From Pratylenchus scribneri (Eukaryota; Nematoda; Chromadorea; Rhabditida; Pratylenchidae), in contig JAQSEB010000002.1 in the NCBI GenBank assembly GCA_030063045.1, positions 3,224,001 to 3,288,000 on the forward strand: 64,000 nucleotides of DNA, read 5' to 3'. Shown here one piece after another: positions 26,757-39,235 of the stretch. The position numbers and the translations under genes were made by a program. How positions within the stretch are numbered: the first letter of the stretch is position 1; each line of letters opens with the position of its first letter. The notes under the pieces were generated by a model, which was not told the DNA's origin, made no database searches, and was given only the letters and a program-made list of their open reading frames with translations.

Positions 26757-27335
26757 TTTAGAATTAAAATTGAGAAATTTTTCTCTTAAAATTTTTGATT
26801 TATAATTTGTTTGAAAATGATTTAAAAGAATGGGCAATAAAAGGAAATGATGTGTTATTAAACTCGGAAGTGGAAGTTGAACAAGTGCTAACTTGCGAGT
26901 TCTCTTAAAGATTGAGGGGAATAGAAAACAACAGTGGAATTGATAAATGGAAAAGCTTCCATTTGAGAAGCAAATTAAAGGAGGAAAGTAAAGGGGTGTC
27001 ATGGAAATTGTCTTATTTTTTGTAGAAAAGAAAGGTTGAGGCTTGCCAGCCTCACCTGCTTGGCACTGTTTTTATTGTGGTTTTTCTCAATTGCCGGCTG
27101 GCATCAGTTACCCAATTTATCCACCACACAATATTTTGCATTTCTGACCATTTTATACGAGATTAAAGAAAAAGAATTGAAGAAATAGTTAACAACAAAG
27201 TGTTAAAAGAGCATAGAAAATAGCGTAATTTTATTACCATGACAACCATTCTTTTTGTTATAAAATGTATTTATTAATTCCCTAATCTATATTTTATTTT
27301 AAATAATTTTAAAATTTATTAAACTGACCGATTTT

Positions 27336-30300
27336 TCAACATTTGTTTTGTTCCATCTCAAATTCATCCGGAAGTTTTGGCATATCCTGCAGGCAATGAA
27401 TCACCACAGCCGGTGATATCCATGTGAGAATGTGCGTTGGCAGTTCCAGGCGTCGGGAATAGTAGAAAATATTCCAAAAGATGATTGGATGAGAAATTCG
27501 CACGGATGGTCGACTCAACATCAATGGACCTTCATTGGCCAACAGATTTTCAAGCTCACGCCGTAAAATCAAAGGACTGATATATGGAACAGTGAATGCC
27601 CGAACAATCTATTAATTAAATTAATATGGATTTTATTTTAAATATATTAAATATTTTAACCTTTCCGTCTTTGCTGGGTGAAATATTTGAACTGCTTGAA
27701 ACATTTGGACATTCCCCATTTCCTCCTTGATTTTGTTTGATTTGAATGCATATTTTCAATGAGGGCAGGAAACTATGCTGGCAATGAGGGCAAAGACTGT
27801 TCCAATTTGCGTCGTCCGGTGTCCATCCAATTGTCAATTCATCATCATAAATTAATTCATTGCAATTGGAACAGAGCGAAGAGGAACAAATCAATACATC
27901 TAAATAAATTTGATTATTATTAATTAAAATTATTTAAATATTACCGAGATATTCTTCGAGTAATTCTTCGCTTTGACCATCTCTTAGCCAAACTTTTTTG
28001 AGTTCAGTATCATCTTCTGGCAAAATATCTTGCATCCAATAATTGATTGAGAGAATATCCTTCGCCCTTCTTGCATAAATCTATAAATTTTAATTATTAT
28101 GATTTAATTATTTGATAAAAAATGATACAAAGAAAAAGTCGCCGCTGGAATTCATTAAATTTTCCTGGGAAGACGAAATTGTGGACAGTCCAGAATGGTC
28201 GGCGGAACGATAAGATTTGCTTAAATTTAACTTTGCTTCATTTATCATTCTTGTGGGATTGAGTCCAGTGCGTTCCAGCAATTCGGTGGCTGGTCCCAAA
28301 ACATCATTATATGCTAAAATTTTAGGTATTTATTTTTAATTATTTAAAATCTAACTTCGTAATGCTTTTTTCCTCATTTTATTGGCCAATGTGAAAATGT
28401 TCGGCGATGCACTGTTTGTGGAATTTGAAATAGATGGAATATCCGAATTTATGCTGCTACTTTCCCGACTGATCTTATCCAAATTTTCTAAAAATTTCAA
28501 AATTAAAATATTTAGATAAAAATAATCTTATATCAACCTGAATTTCCTGGAATCAGAGTATTCAAAATTGGGGAATTGGATGCAATGCTTTTAAGCCAAG
28601 AAGTTGCCCGAAATGATTTCTTCTTTCGTTTATCACTGTTCAGTGAAATTTTGTCTCCTCCCTCATTGTTTTCTCCAGAAAATGGTGAAGCCGAATGTTC
28701 TCGAATAAATTTTTCTCGACTTGGACTTAGAAAAGGGTTTTTTGTGCTGTTAATATTTTTCAATGAATTTGTTGGTCTAAGTGTTGTTTTTGGTCGAATT
28801 TGATTCTGCTTTTCAAATTGATTATGATGACTTTGTGAGGTTGGCAATGAATTATTGGCCATTTCGGCGCCCAATGGATCAGCGAAAAGTGAAGAATTTT
28901 CCCCAATTTGATCGAATTTTTTCTGATCATTTGAATATTCTTCTTCATTTACATCCATCAAACCTTAATTATAAATATAAAATATTAAAAATAATGAAAT
29001 ATTACCAATTTCATGAATAATTTGCCCTTTTTTAATAGATTCATCAAATTCATTTTGACTTTGTTGTGAAATTTTCGGTTGCAATTGTTGATCCAATGTA
29101 TCATTTTGAATTTGAGGTAGGAATGATCGAAAACGAGCGCACACTTCAATTCGAATACTCAATCGATTCCATGCATCCATTGCTTTTCTCCTCCTTTCCG
29201 ATGGCCATTCACTCTAAAAAAATTAAATTACTGATTTATTTTTATTGATTAACCTGCAACAATGATTGATGATAAATTTTATAAGTGATTGCATTTGGGA
29301 CTATGCCAAGACGAAACATTTTACGCAAAATTTGTACAGCAATTTCCGGGTGATTATTTTCACCACAAAGTTGCATAACCAATCTAAAGCACATTTGATC
29401 GTGGAATGGGAGACCCAATTGTTCCATTCTCGATAAAACCTTTAAATTTATTTAATTTTAAATTTTAATAATTAAAATTTACTCTGAGTGCAAATATCAA
29501 CATTTTTCGTTTGTTCCTTGTCACAAACATCAATGAAGGCAATTGCATAAACCAAATTGAATAGGCAAAGAAAAGGACAGAACGTGGCCAATAAAGTGAA
29601 TTTTGTTGTTGGAGCATTGAAGTATCCAACATTGATTTGCGAATTTCCTGCCGTGTACGCAAAATGTAAAAATCTTTTTGACCTAAATTTAAATTATTAA
29701 TTTATTTAATTATTTAAAAAACAAACCTAATAATTTTGTAGGTACATTTTCTGTCAAATTTTGTACATTTGAATTTTCAAATGAACGAAAAATGAGATCC
29801 TTTTCGAAATATTTGTCAATGAATTTTGATGGAAATGATTCGTATCGAAAATCTTTGTCTCTAATTTCTTCATCCAATATATGCGGCGATTGAATAACAA
29901 TTGTTCGATTTGCTCGCATCAAATCCCAGTTCAATAAACGAAGATTGTTTATTTCTTCTTTAATCGACGATTTCTCTTTTTTTGTAAATTGTACTAAAAC
30001 AAATAAATTCTGAATAAATAAAATCTAAAAGAAAAACCTTCTTTCAATTTTGCAATGCAATCATCAAAAAATACATAATATGAACTTTTATCCAAAACAT
30101 CACTTCGATCCATTATTGCACCGGATCTTTCTTCAATGAATCGAGTGAAGCAAATTGTCTCTCGAAATTTGCGATAAAATTCGAGTGAATTTCTGTCCCG
30201 CGATAGGAGGAAATGATCCCAATCAAATAAACGTTGAAAGTCGGTTGCTTCGCCTGCTTCCGGAGGTTGTAAAAGTGGGCAAAGATAATCGGTGTATCCA

Positions 30301-32444
30301 TCCATTAATGAGCACATAAATCTGGAAATAATTCAATTTTAATAGGTTTTATTCAAAAAAATATTTTTACTTTAAAAAGGCCTCTCTGATTGCAAATTCC
30401 GATTGAGTTCGATGCAAATGAACTTGTTCAGGATCTTTTAAATTCCTCATTTCACCAGAATTTTTCTGCATAATCGTTTCCAATGCAATGCGCAATCGTT
30501 TGAGCAATTTTTTAGGCAATAAATCCAATTTATACAATTTTCGAACCGTTGATTTGCTTATTGTACCCTAAAAGTAGAAATTTAGATCAATCCAAAAAAA
30601 CATAAAATTACGGTGTCTAAATCAAAGCAGGTCACATCAGATGGGGGATCATCTTTGAGATCAAAATATCTTAAAAAAAATATGGTGATTAGGTTAATTA
30701 TATTTTTGTAATTTACCTTGAATCAACACCAGCCATAAATGAAAGTGGTGCATGAAAAATGCCCGCAAGTTCCAAAGGACACTGTGGAATATAAGGGAGT
30801 TGCCAATAGAATGGAAATATAATGGCACATAAAGTCTCGGTAACAGTGGCCAAAAGCCAAGGTCTCAAAGAATGAACAAGGATCTTAAAAATTAATTTTA
30901 TATACATTTCAATTTAATAAAAACCTTTTGTTCCAAAAGTGTCAATAACATAGCGTAGAGTAAATTTTCCACTCCCAAACATTTCAATGTCTCAACAAAC
31001 CCAGCACCACTTAATGGTATTTGGCTATCATCGCTGCTTTCAAAGGCAATCATATCCGTGCCAAGTTCCATTAAAATCCTTGGTCTTGTTTGCGATGGAA
31101 ATGGTACTTCGTACATCTTAAATAATAATTATTATTTATTATTGCATTAATTGTACTTACTAAATGTGAAATATATCGTTCGATGGGTATTTTTGACTGG
31201 CCAGTAACAGCATTGAGCAAAAAATAAAGGAATCGTCGAAATGGTTCAAAAAATGGATATCGGGAAACAATGCAAACAGCCTTGTTGCAATAGTAAACTG
31301 CCCTCTTATTCACCTTTGAATTCGTTGTTATTTGATTTTCTTCTGGACTAGCAGATGTGGATTGGTCGTCTTGGCCTAAATCCAATTTCTCCTTTTGCGA
31401 TTCACTCAATGAATTTGTGTATGCTTCGTAAAAAGTGACCGATGCACCATAATAATTGTTATAAGCCTAAATTGATAAATTAAAAATTAATTTTGATTAA
31501 AATTATGGAAAACCTCATCAGTGAAAACACAAGTGCTAAATGTTCTCGCAATTGGTGTTTTTTCCGTTCCTTTGCATCTTTCTGGCCAGGCTTCAATTGT
31601 AGCTCCCATTGGTAGGAAAAATTTTGGCACATTTTGGACTAGAATTGAGTCTTCGGTGTTTTTTACTTGTGGAAAACAATCAAGGACGGCTGGCTTATAG
31701 GCGATTCGTTTACAGACAAGTTGAGATTTTTTGTAACAAACATATACTTCAGATCCAAGCATACTCTAAAATGATTTTAAATTAAATAAAAATATCATTA
31801 TTATTACCCTGCTCAAATTTTTTGGAATTTTGTAATAAGTATGCGGTGGTAATTCGCCTTTATTCTCGAGGATAATGCAAATTTCCGTAATGACAAGTTG
31901 ATGCGGTGGCGCATTTGGTTGTGCTCGTCTGATTGTAAAATAAAGTCCTTGTGAACTATTGCTGATATTGGCAGGAAGTCCGTAAGGGGTTTTGTCAATT
32001 ACAATTGCATCCTGTTTAATTTATAAAAATATATTCTTTAAAAATAATCCACCAACCTTCATTGCTTTTTCTCCTTTGCTCTCATCCAAAATTCCCAAAT
32101 CAATTAATGGAGGTTTGTGATAACCCCGTTTATAGCAAATAAAACAGGCAGCTGATGAGCGGAGCGAACCATGATTCAAATTTGCTGGATAGCCGGATGG
32201 AGTTGTCTCTATTCTTTCATAACCGGCGGGTGTCTATGAATTAATCATTTATTTTATTTATTAAAATATTTAATACTGATTCTCCAGCACTGGTGAACAC
32301 GACACAAATATCCGTAATTGGTGCTTTTTGTTCCACATTGGATGAATTATTTTCAGATTGTTGCGTTTGGAATTCGACAAGTTGTTCTTGTTCATTTAGT
32401 CCAGCAATAATAAAATATTCAAATAATCGACGTCGATCTTCCAT
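27336..32444 (-). CDS. DENND4: DENND4/Crag-type DENN-domain Rab guanine-nucleotide exchange factor
   Basis: DENND4 proteins activate Rab10-type GTPases in polarised secretion. The start is the ATG at 32444 ([16 protein letters not shown]), matching the family N-terminus. Next come MABP-like repeats ([48 protein letters not shown]), then the DENN core ([41 protein letters not shown]). A PPR-like helical pair sits at 29242-29427 ([14 protein letters not shown]). Further on are a Ser-rich stretch, a four-Cys module (CSNCNEL...LCPHC, about 27780-27885) and the C-terminal signature [18 protein letters not shown]. More than 15 short introns. A T-rich 3' splice acceptor (TTTTTTATAG) lies 17 bases before the ATG, as expected of a trans-spliced mRNA. 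The final exon ends at a stop at 27336; a further short 3' exon cannot be excluded. Confidence 0.92.
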
Positions 32445-32875
32445 TTTGAGATTTAGAATTTTCTATAAAAAATATTTTAATAAATTATAAAATCAAAACC
32501 GCAATTCCCATCCCAAACTAGTGCTTCAACTCTCACAGCCTCAATGAATTTTATGAGATCTGTGGAGTTTGTAGACATTTAGTCAAGTCCGAGAGATTTT
32601 TAAAATGTTCTAAAAACTTACGAAATAAAGCATAAATAACAGAGTCAAAAGCCAATAGATTCTTATAATCATCACAAATAAATGGTATAAAAAATTGATA
32701 GAACAATAGAATATTTTAACACTTTATAAAATCATTTATCAACGTTAAATAAATTGCACAAATTAAAAAGAAGTGCTATTCTCAATGAAATACCGAAAGG
32801 CAATTAAAAAATAATACAGATTGTTCAATTAGTAAATACTTTCTTGCTAAACCCGCAAATCTCAATTTTCATTTA
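32445..32875. other. Gap between the SR-rich gene and DENND4
   Basis: A short minus-strand ORF (32578 down to about 32480, opening MSTNSTDLIKFIEAVR) begins with an ATG after an acceptor-like TTTTTAG. It could be an upstream ORF or a remnant of a helical domain. Nothing else is seen. Confidence 0.3.
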
Positions 32876-35090
32876 TCATTCGTCTTCTTCTGATTTCATC
32901 AATGATGTTTTAGTCAGCAATTTAAATGCCGTTTCTGCAACAAATTTCGTAAGCGATAATTCCATTAATGACTTTGGTTCATTCTGCTTCGTTCGATCAT
33001 TCGATTCCAATTCTTCCTTCTCATGAATCTAAAAATAGAATTTTAGAAAGATAAAGTTTCCTTGACAAACTTGTTCTCCATTCATTGCATTTGGTGATTT
33101 TAATTTCTTGCCCCCCTTCTTGCGCTTTGAAATTTTACCCGATTTTTTCTTTGATTGGCTTGGGGAGGAAATTGTCCTTAAAAATAAAATATTGAATGAA
33201 TAAAAAAATAATTTTTATTAGCAGCCTCAGTAGTATCTATGAGAGGTAAATTGTCAACAAATTGACATTCAGTAGCAGAACTGGGTGAACATCATTGGCC
33301 GCTTTTATACTGTTGGATGATTCGAACTTTCATCCCACATAATTTATAAACTATTCCACAACCCACTAAGCTAATTAATTCATGGTTAAAAGGGGCACCT
33401 TTTCTTTTCCATATCTTTCACTGCAACTGATAATCCATTTTCAATTGATGTTTGAAGAAGTGGAAGAAATTCTTGAATCAATGTTTTTGATGGAATTGCT
33501 TAAAATTAATTTTAATACATTTTTAAAACAATTAAAAATACTTTGAACAGATCGTTCATTTTTTTGTTGATTTGAAGCTAATTCTTCAGCAGATGCCTTA
33601 AAAATATTAATAAAATGCAAAGTATTTTAATTGATTACCTTTTCATTGTTTGGACCATTATCAACTAAATCAAAATTTATTTCTTCTCCCTCAAATTGCT
33701 CTTCATCGTAGTAATCATTGTCATTGTGTTCATTATTTTGCTGATGAACATCCGAAATTTTACTGAATATTTATTTAATTATTAATTTTTTATAAAAAAA
33801 ATATTAAACTAACTCATCATAATCCAACTCATCCTCATTGTCAGATGGTTGCTTTTCATCAGTTTCCCCATCATATTCTTTTTCTTCATTAAATTCAGTA
33901 TCCTCCTCCTTTTTATGCGTATGATTCTTTTTATTATTGGATGGTATTTCCTCTTCAATTTGATCAGTTTTTTCATCGTTCCCTATAAAAATATATTAAT
34001 TACTTTTTTACACATTTTTTACCAGAACAATCAATTTCTTCCAATTCTTCCTTATTAGTAATGTCTTTCTTCTCATCATATTCTTTCGTCTTCTTCCGTT
34101 TCGGCTTTTGCTCATCAACCGCTCGTTTTTTGTCCGGTGTTGAATGTCGTCTCTTCATCGTTCCTTCTCGATTGCGTCGGTCGTATTCATTTAGCATATC
34201 CCGATAACGGTAATATTGATCCAGCTATAAACGCCAAACGTCAGTCAAATTTTCTTCTTTGGAAGTTCTTCTTTTCCATTTTACCCTCATTTTTAAAAAT
34301 TTTTTTATTCTTCTTCCCAGTTTTTTAACCATCAGAAAGTTGCCTTCTCTTCCCATATTGATTAATTTCAACCCAAAATAATGAAGAGGAGAATTACATT
34401 TTCGCTTCTCTTCGAATCCATCATCTTCTGAAAGATTTTGTCTCTGTCCTCAATTATGCCATTTGAAGCATCGTCATCATCATCGTCTTTCGTTCTATCC
34501 GGCGACACTTCATAATCCGGTTTATGAAAGATTGGACATCCTAAACAATATGATATGAATTTGGAATATTTTAAAATATCAAACCAAAGTTTCCAATTAT
34601 TGCTGATCTCGATACTCTCCCTCCTCGGAATCCCGCCCTTCCTCTTCCTCTAATCAGCCAATTCGGTGATGGTGAGCGGCGATTAATAATTTCTCTTCTA
34701 ATTGATCTGGACCGTGATCGATGACGAGGCAATCTTTCTTCTCTTTTTGCATTATGCCGTGGTGAAGGAGACCGTCTCGAAGTGTTTCGTGGTGGTGAGA
34801 TATCCGGCCGAGCATGGTATGGTATATGGTTAAATCGCCCTCTGCTAGAGCCGAAACTTAAACGTGATAATATTGGTCTTCCTCTTCCGAAATAAGGTCG
34901 ACTCGATGATGAAGAATATCTAAATAAATATCGCTTATTATTTTTATTTCAACATTTTAAAGAACCTTAAACTCTGCCGATATGCAAATGGAGAAGATCG
35001 TTCATTTCTATTGTAATGCTTCCTTTCTTGTGAATATGCAGCTGGTAGTCTATTTGAATCAATTCGTGACTTATAACTCTTTGAATTCAT
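32876..35090 (-). CDS. Arg/Ser-rich, highly charged nuclear protein of unknown family
   Basis: I do not recognise the family. The start is the ATG at 35090 (MNSKSYKSRIDSNRLP), 12 bases after a strong 3' splice acceptor (AATTATTTTAG). The stop is at 32876. The N-terminal third is rich in Arg, Ser, Gly and Tyr, with SR-type repeats (RHRSRSRSIRRE, RRSPSPNW, GRGRAGFRGGR). The middle has an acidic run of six Asp (34470-34490), then LDQYYRYRDMLNEYDRRNR followed by a bipartite-like basic segment (KKRAVDEQKPKRKKTKE). The rest is a long acidic region and a Lys-rich tail (KKKSGKISKRKKGGKKLK). This composition suggests an RNA-processing or chromatin protein. No RRM or zinc finger is visible. Exon borders in the acidic part are approximate. 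Confidence 0.7.
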
Positions 35091-35544
35091 TTTGTATTTT
35101 TCTAAAATAATTTATTTGTTAAGTAATAATAGAATGGGAAATTATAAAAGGATGTGGGCGTCCTATGGAACTTTTTAGACGAAAATGTCCAGAAAGATTG
35201 ACAAGTGAATGCTTTGCTAAACTAGCTTTTATTTTTTTTTATTGAATTTAGGAAGAATTGGAAACATTTGGCGGATCCACCCAAAAAGCTGCCGTTCCCA
35301 ACCACAATTTTGATTGATTGCTTTCACTTCGACTAATATTATATTTCTCATTAGTTTCAATTTCAAGGAAAATTTAAAAAGTATGGAAATAGTACGAAAT
35401 AAAAACGCATTTATAATAAAAAATTAAAATAATAAAGCTCCACGTTTTATTTGTATAAAATTATGTAAAATCAATAAATTAGGTGCAATAAATCAAAAAG
35501 AAATGAATTATCGTCAAGTGAAACATCAAAAATTATAAGTGAAA

Positions 35545-38500
35545 TCATTCATCGTCATTGTTGGTTGTATTGTCATATTGGGTGGTTTTGCCGCATTCAA
35601 CACAAACAAAAAAATTTAAATCCGGTGCGGCAAATGACTCCTTCTTGTATTTTAAGCTCATATGAATTGGGACTGGAGCACCGCGACCTTCGGCCAATAC
35701 CAATTTGTTGCTAAAATTAAATGGGAATAAAATAATAAGTTGATTATTTTTACATTATGTCCACTGTACAATAGCGGGTCTCACAAAGCACAGCGTGTTC
35801 ATCTTCATAAAGATAATAGTCATTTTCTCCCAATAAATTTGTACTAAAATAAGAATTATTAGAAAAAGGAATGAAATATAAAATGGACTTTTGCCTCGGA
35901 TGTTCTCCATTATTGATTTGAGGAGTCAGTCGGATAACCAATTCACTTTCATCCCGCAGCATTTGAATACTTTGTTGCAAATCCTAAAATTTAAATAAAT
36001 CAATTCATTTATAAATATTTTAATAAAAATACCTCAGCAGTTATCTCCAACCATTCCGCATTGACTCTAACAGCCTTTAATTAAATAATAAATAATAATT
36101 ATTATTAATATTGACTTACATTCATATAGGCGATAACTCGAACAATTTGCATTGGAATTTTGACAAAAGCTCTTTTATTGCAATCAACACATCGTGACCT
36201 AGATTAAATGAATATTTTTTGGAAAAATATTAGCTCTATAAATTACCACATATTTTCTCGACGTATAACAATGTTCAATTTTCGCATAATATGGTTGACC
36301 AATAAAGAGTGTGGAGTTGCGCCGTTGTGGGTTGAAATGGGAACATTTAAACATCTAGTCGGACCAAGAGAAGTTTCAAGCTGAAAAGGAGGAGGAGGGA
36401 TAATTAATTTAAATTCATTTAAAAATCCAAAACCAACCTGTTTATGACCTTTTCCGGTACTCAACACCACAAAATCACTATTTTCTTCCTCTTTACAAAA
36501 ATCAACAATTTCCGATCTATTGGCCATCAATCGAGTGTCAAATCCACATTTACGCAAATGAATTCCCAATCTAAAAATGAAATTATATTTCTGAATTTTA
36601 ATTTATTTTTTTTTTACCCAAAAAGCATTGAATCCACAACAAAACGAACATCATCGACTGATTTTAATGTTGCGGCAGTATTCAATAATTCATCCGAGAC
36701 TTTCTATTTAAAAAGATTTTAAAATGGAATAAATTAGAAATATAAACCTGAATATTTGTAGTAAAATCCTCTTCTCCTTCCTTTCTTGAAATATATTGTC
36801 CATCGGCAACCATCGCAATGCGGGGCATTTGTTTTTCTTCTGGGATAATTTTGACAATGGCACATTCTTGCAATGCTAATTGTTGGTCTTGTCTGAGCCT
36901 AAAATTTTAATTAAATATAATTAATTATTTGAAAAGAAATATTTTACCTTCTAAATTCCGGGGCAATTTTGCGATAAATTTTAACCAATGAAAAAAGCAT
37001 CCATCGCTGCATATTTCTTCTCTAAAATTAAAACTAATTAAAATAAATGAATTTAAACATACGCTCCATCCTCAATGGTCGCAAGCACCAATTTCCAATC
37101 CTTTCCGTTTTCAGCAATTTGATATTCAAAAAATGTTCCACGACATCCGACAATCCCAATCTTTTCGGTGGATCCGCTTTAAAGAAATTAAATATATGAA
37201 AAATATATTGAATTATATTTACCTCCAAAAACAAGTAATGATGCACTCGGCAAAAGTTGAACCTAAAAATAATATTTAATATTATTATTGGTGATAACTG
37301 ATAAAATAAACCTCTTGGAGCAATTTGTATAAGCAAATAATATGTTTTGAGTCTTTCAAAATATTTTCAACAAATCGGAATGTGCTTTTGATCACCCGAA
37401 TGTCGTTTCGAATATCGTAGCCTTAATATAAATAGAATCAAAATTATAAAAATGAATAAAATTTACCAATTTTCCTTGTTTCATTGCAAAACAATGTTTG
37501 GAAAAATTTAATCCATTCTTCTTCCGTTATGAAAATCTTTTCTTCCAACCAAAGAACATCAACAATATAAACGGCAGAGGAAATGGCAATTTGAATGATT
37601 GAAATTCTTTAATTTCAAATTATTAATGATAATTTGGAAAATATTACCGTTCCGTTGCTGACAAAAAATGTGGCCTCCATTCCGCATCAATTCCGATGAG
37701 TTCTTTTTTATTCTTCGTTTTTTCGATGAGAACTTCGATCAAATCATTAAATGCTTCTCTGTCATCAACCAAAATGATTGGTGTTCCATCGTCCAATTTG
37801 CAAACATTCTCCGAATCAATTTCCTCATTCCTCCGTTTGATTTCATTATTACTAAATTTTGTTAGAATTGGAATAATTAATTTAAATAAAAATTACCTTT
37901 TAATTTTGTCACGGATGTTCGAAGACATTTCTGGATTTTGTTCAATGAAGTTTCGCAATCGTAGAGGATAATCTGATTCTTTCAAATGTATCAATTGAGC
38001 CAAATGTAAAGCTTTGTCCGCAAATCCTCGGTTAAAAAGGAATTCAAAATATTGGGTCCGAATTTCAGCTCGATCAGCGATTGCGCTCTAAAATAAATAA
38101 TTTAAATTAAATATTTTTCCTTTAAATGATTACCAATGCCATTTCAATAAAATGATCCCATGACTTTTCTCCATTTTGCCAAGCATAATGATGGAAAAGT
38201 AATGCTTCATATGCGGAGGAATTCATCAAATTGGGAACCTCGCTGTCTTTGAGATTGTAATTTTTCACATAACGTCTGGCCAACTAAAAAGGAATATTTT
38301 TCTGAATCAAACATTAAATTTAATTAAACCTTTTGAAGTTTTTTGTGTTCGGCGATTAGTTTATTTTCCAATTCGGTTGGTGCTGGCTGATGCTTGAAAT
38401 GATACCCAATCAATTTATCCAAATATTTAACCAAATGCTTCTTTCGGTATTCTTCATCTCCAACAAAAATGTCCAACATTCCAATATTATTTTCAATGAT

Positions 38501-39235
38501 AAGATGGGCAATGGTCTTAAAAGAACAAAAATATATTTAATTTGTAAGTATTTTTACCTTTTCAAAGGGAAATTGATTGCGAAGATTGAGCAGAGCCATC
38601 CATTGAATTGCTTTTGGATAGTCGTCCTTTTCGATAATTTCATTAATCATTTTCACGGCAAATGGTGACATAGATGCATTTTTCAATTGGAAAATTATTG
38701 AGATCATTTGTGCATGTTTAAATTTCAACCCGGTTATTATTCGTAAAGCTTTTGTCTGAAATTATGTTAAGATTAAAGTTAAAAATTACAATTCGATTTT
38801 ACTATGAGTTCTGCGTCCTTGAATTCGAGAATACTTTCTTTTAATTCTTCATGTTCCTTCAAGAAATCATGATATGAATTGAGCAATATTTTAACGAGAG
38901 AGAGATCATATTGTTTGGCAAGCCGTGTGGTGATTGTATCCAAATAGCAAATAAGGTGAAGAAATCCTTCAAACACATCGGAAAGATCCTCATCATATAA
39001 ATATTTGCGCAGACATTGTTGAATAACATCCAATTTGACCATATTGTCCAACATATTTTCCGACTTCTAAATTGATGATTAAATTTATGAGATTTGGAGG
39101 AAATATGTAAAAAACCTCGTATAATTCCTTCACTTTGATTACGCAACTCTTGAATGTGTATTTCTCAGCCTCCATTTCTCGATTAATCGGCTCCGGATCA
39201 ATTTGTTCTTCAGCCATTCTCTCATTCATCATCAT
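35545..39235 (-). CDS. mut-7: MUT-7/EXD3-type 3'-5' exonuclease with Mut7-C domain; apparent one-base frameshift
   Basis: In C. elegans MUT-7 is a mutator-focus exonuclease needed for siRNA amplification, RNAi and transposon silencing. The start is the ATG at 39235; the stop is at 35545. The N-terminal half is an all-helical region (for example FLFNRGFADKALHLAQ). The DEDDy exonuclease domain (about 37800-36950) has Exo I LIGIDAEW, Exo II IGYDIRNDIR and Exo III KYAAMDAF. Then follow the Mut7-C region (VDSMLFGLGIHLRKCGFD), a Cys pair SRCVDCNKR and a C-terminal CVECG. At 36991-36996 a run of six A (T on the coding strand) puts the Exo III motif and the following SLVKIYRKIAPEF in different frames; five would keep one frame. 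The usual LTRD of Mut7-C reads LSTG here. About 16 short introns. Confidence 0.9.
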
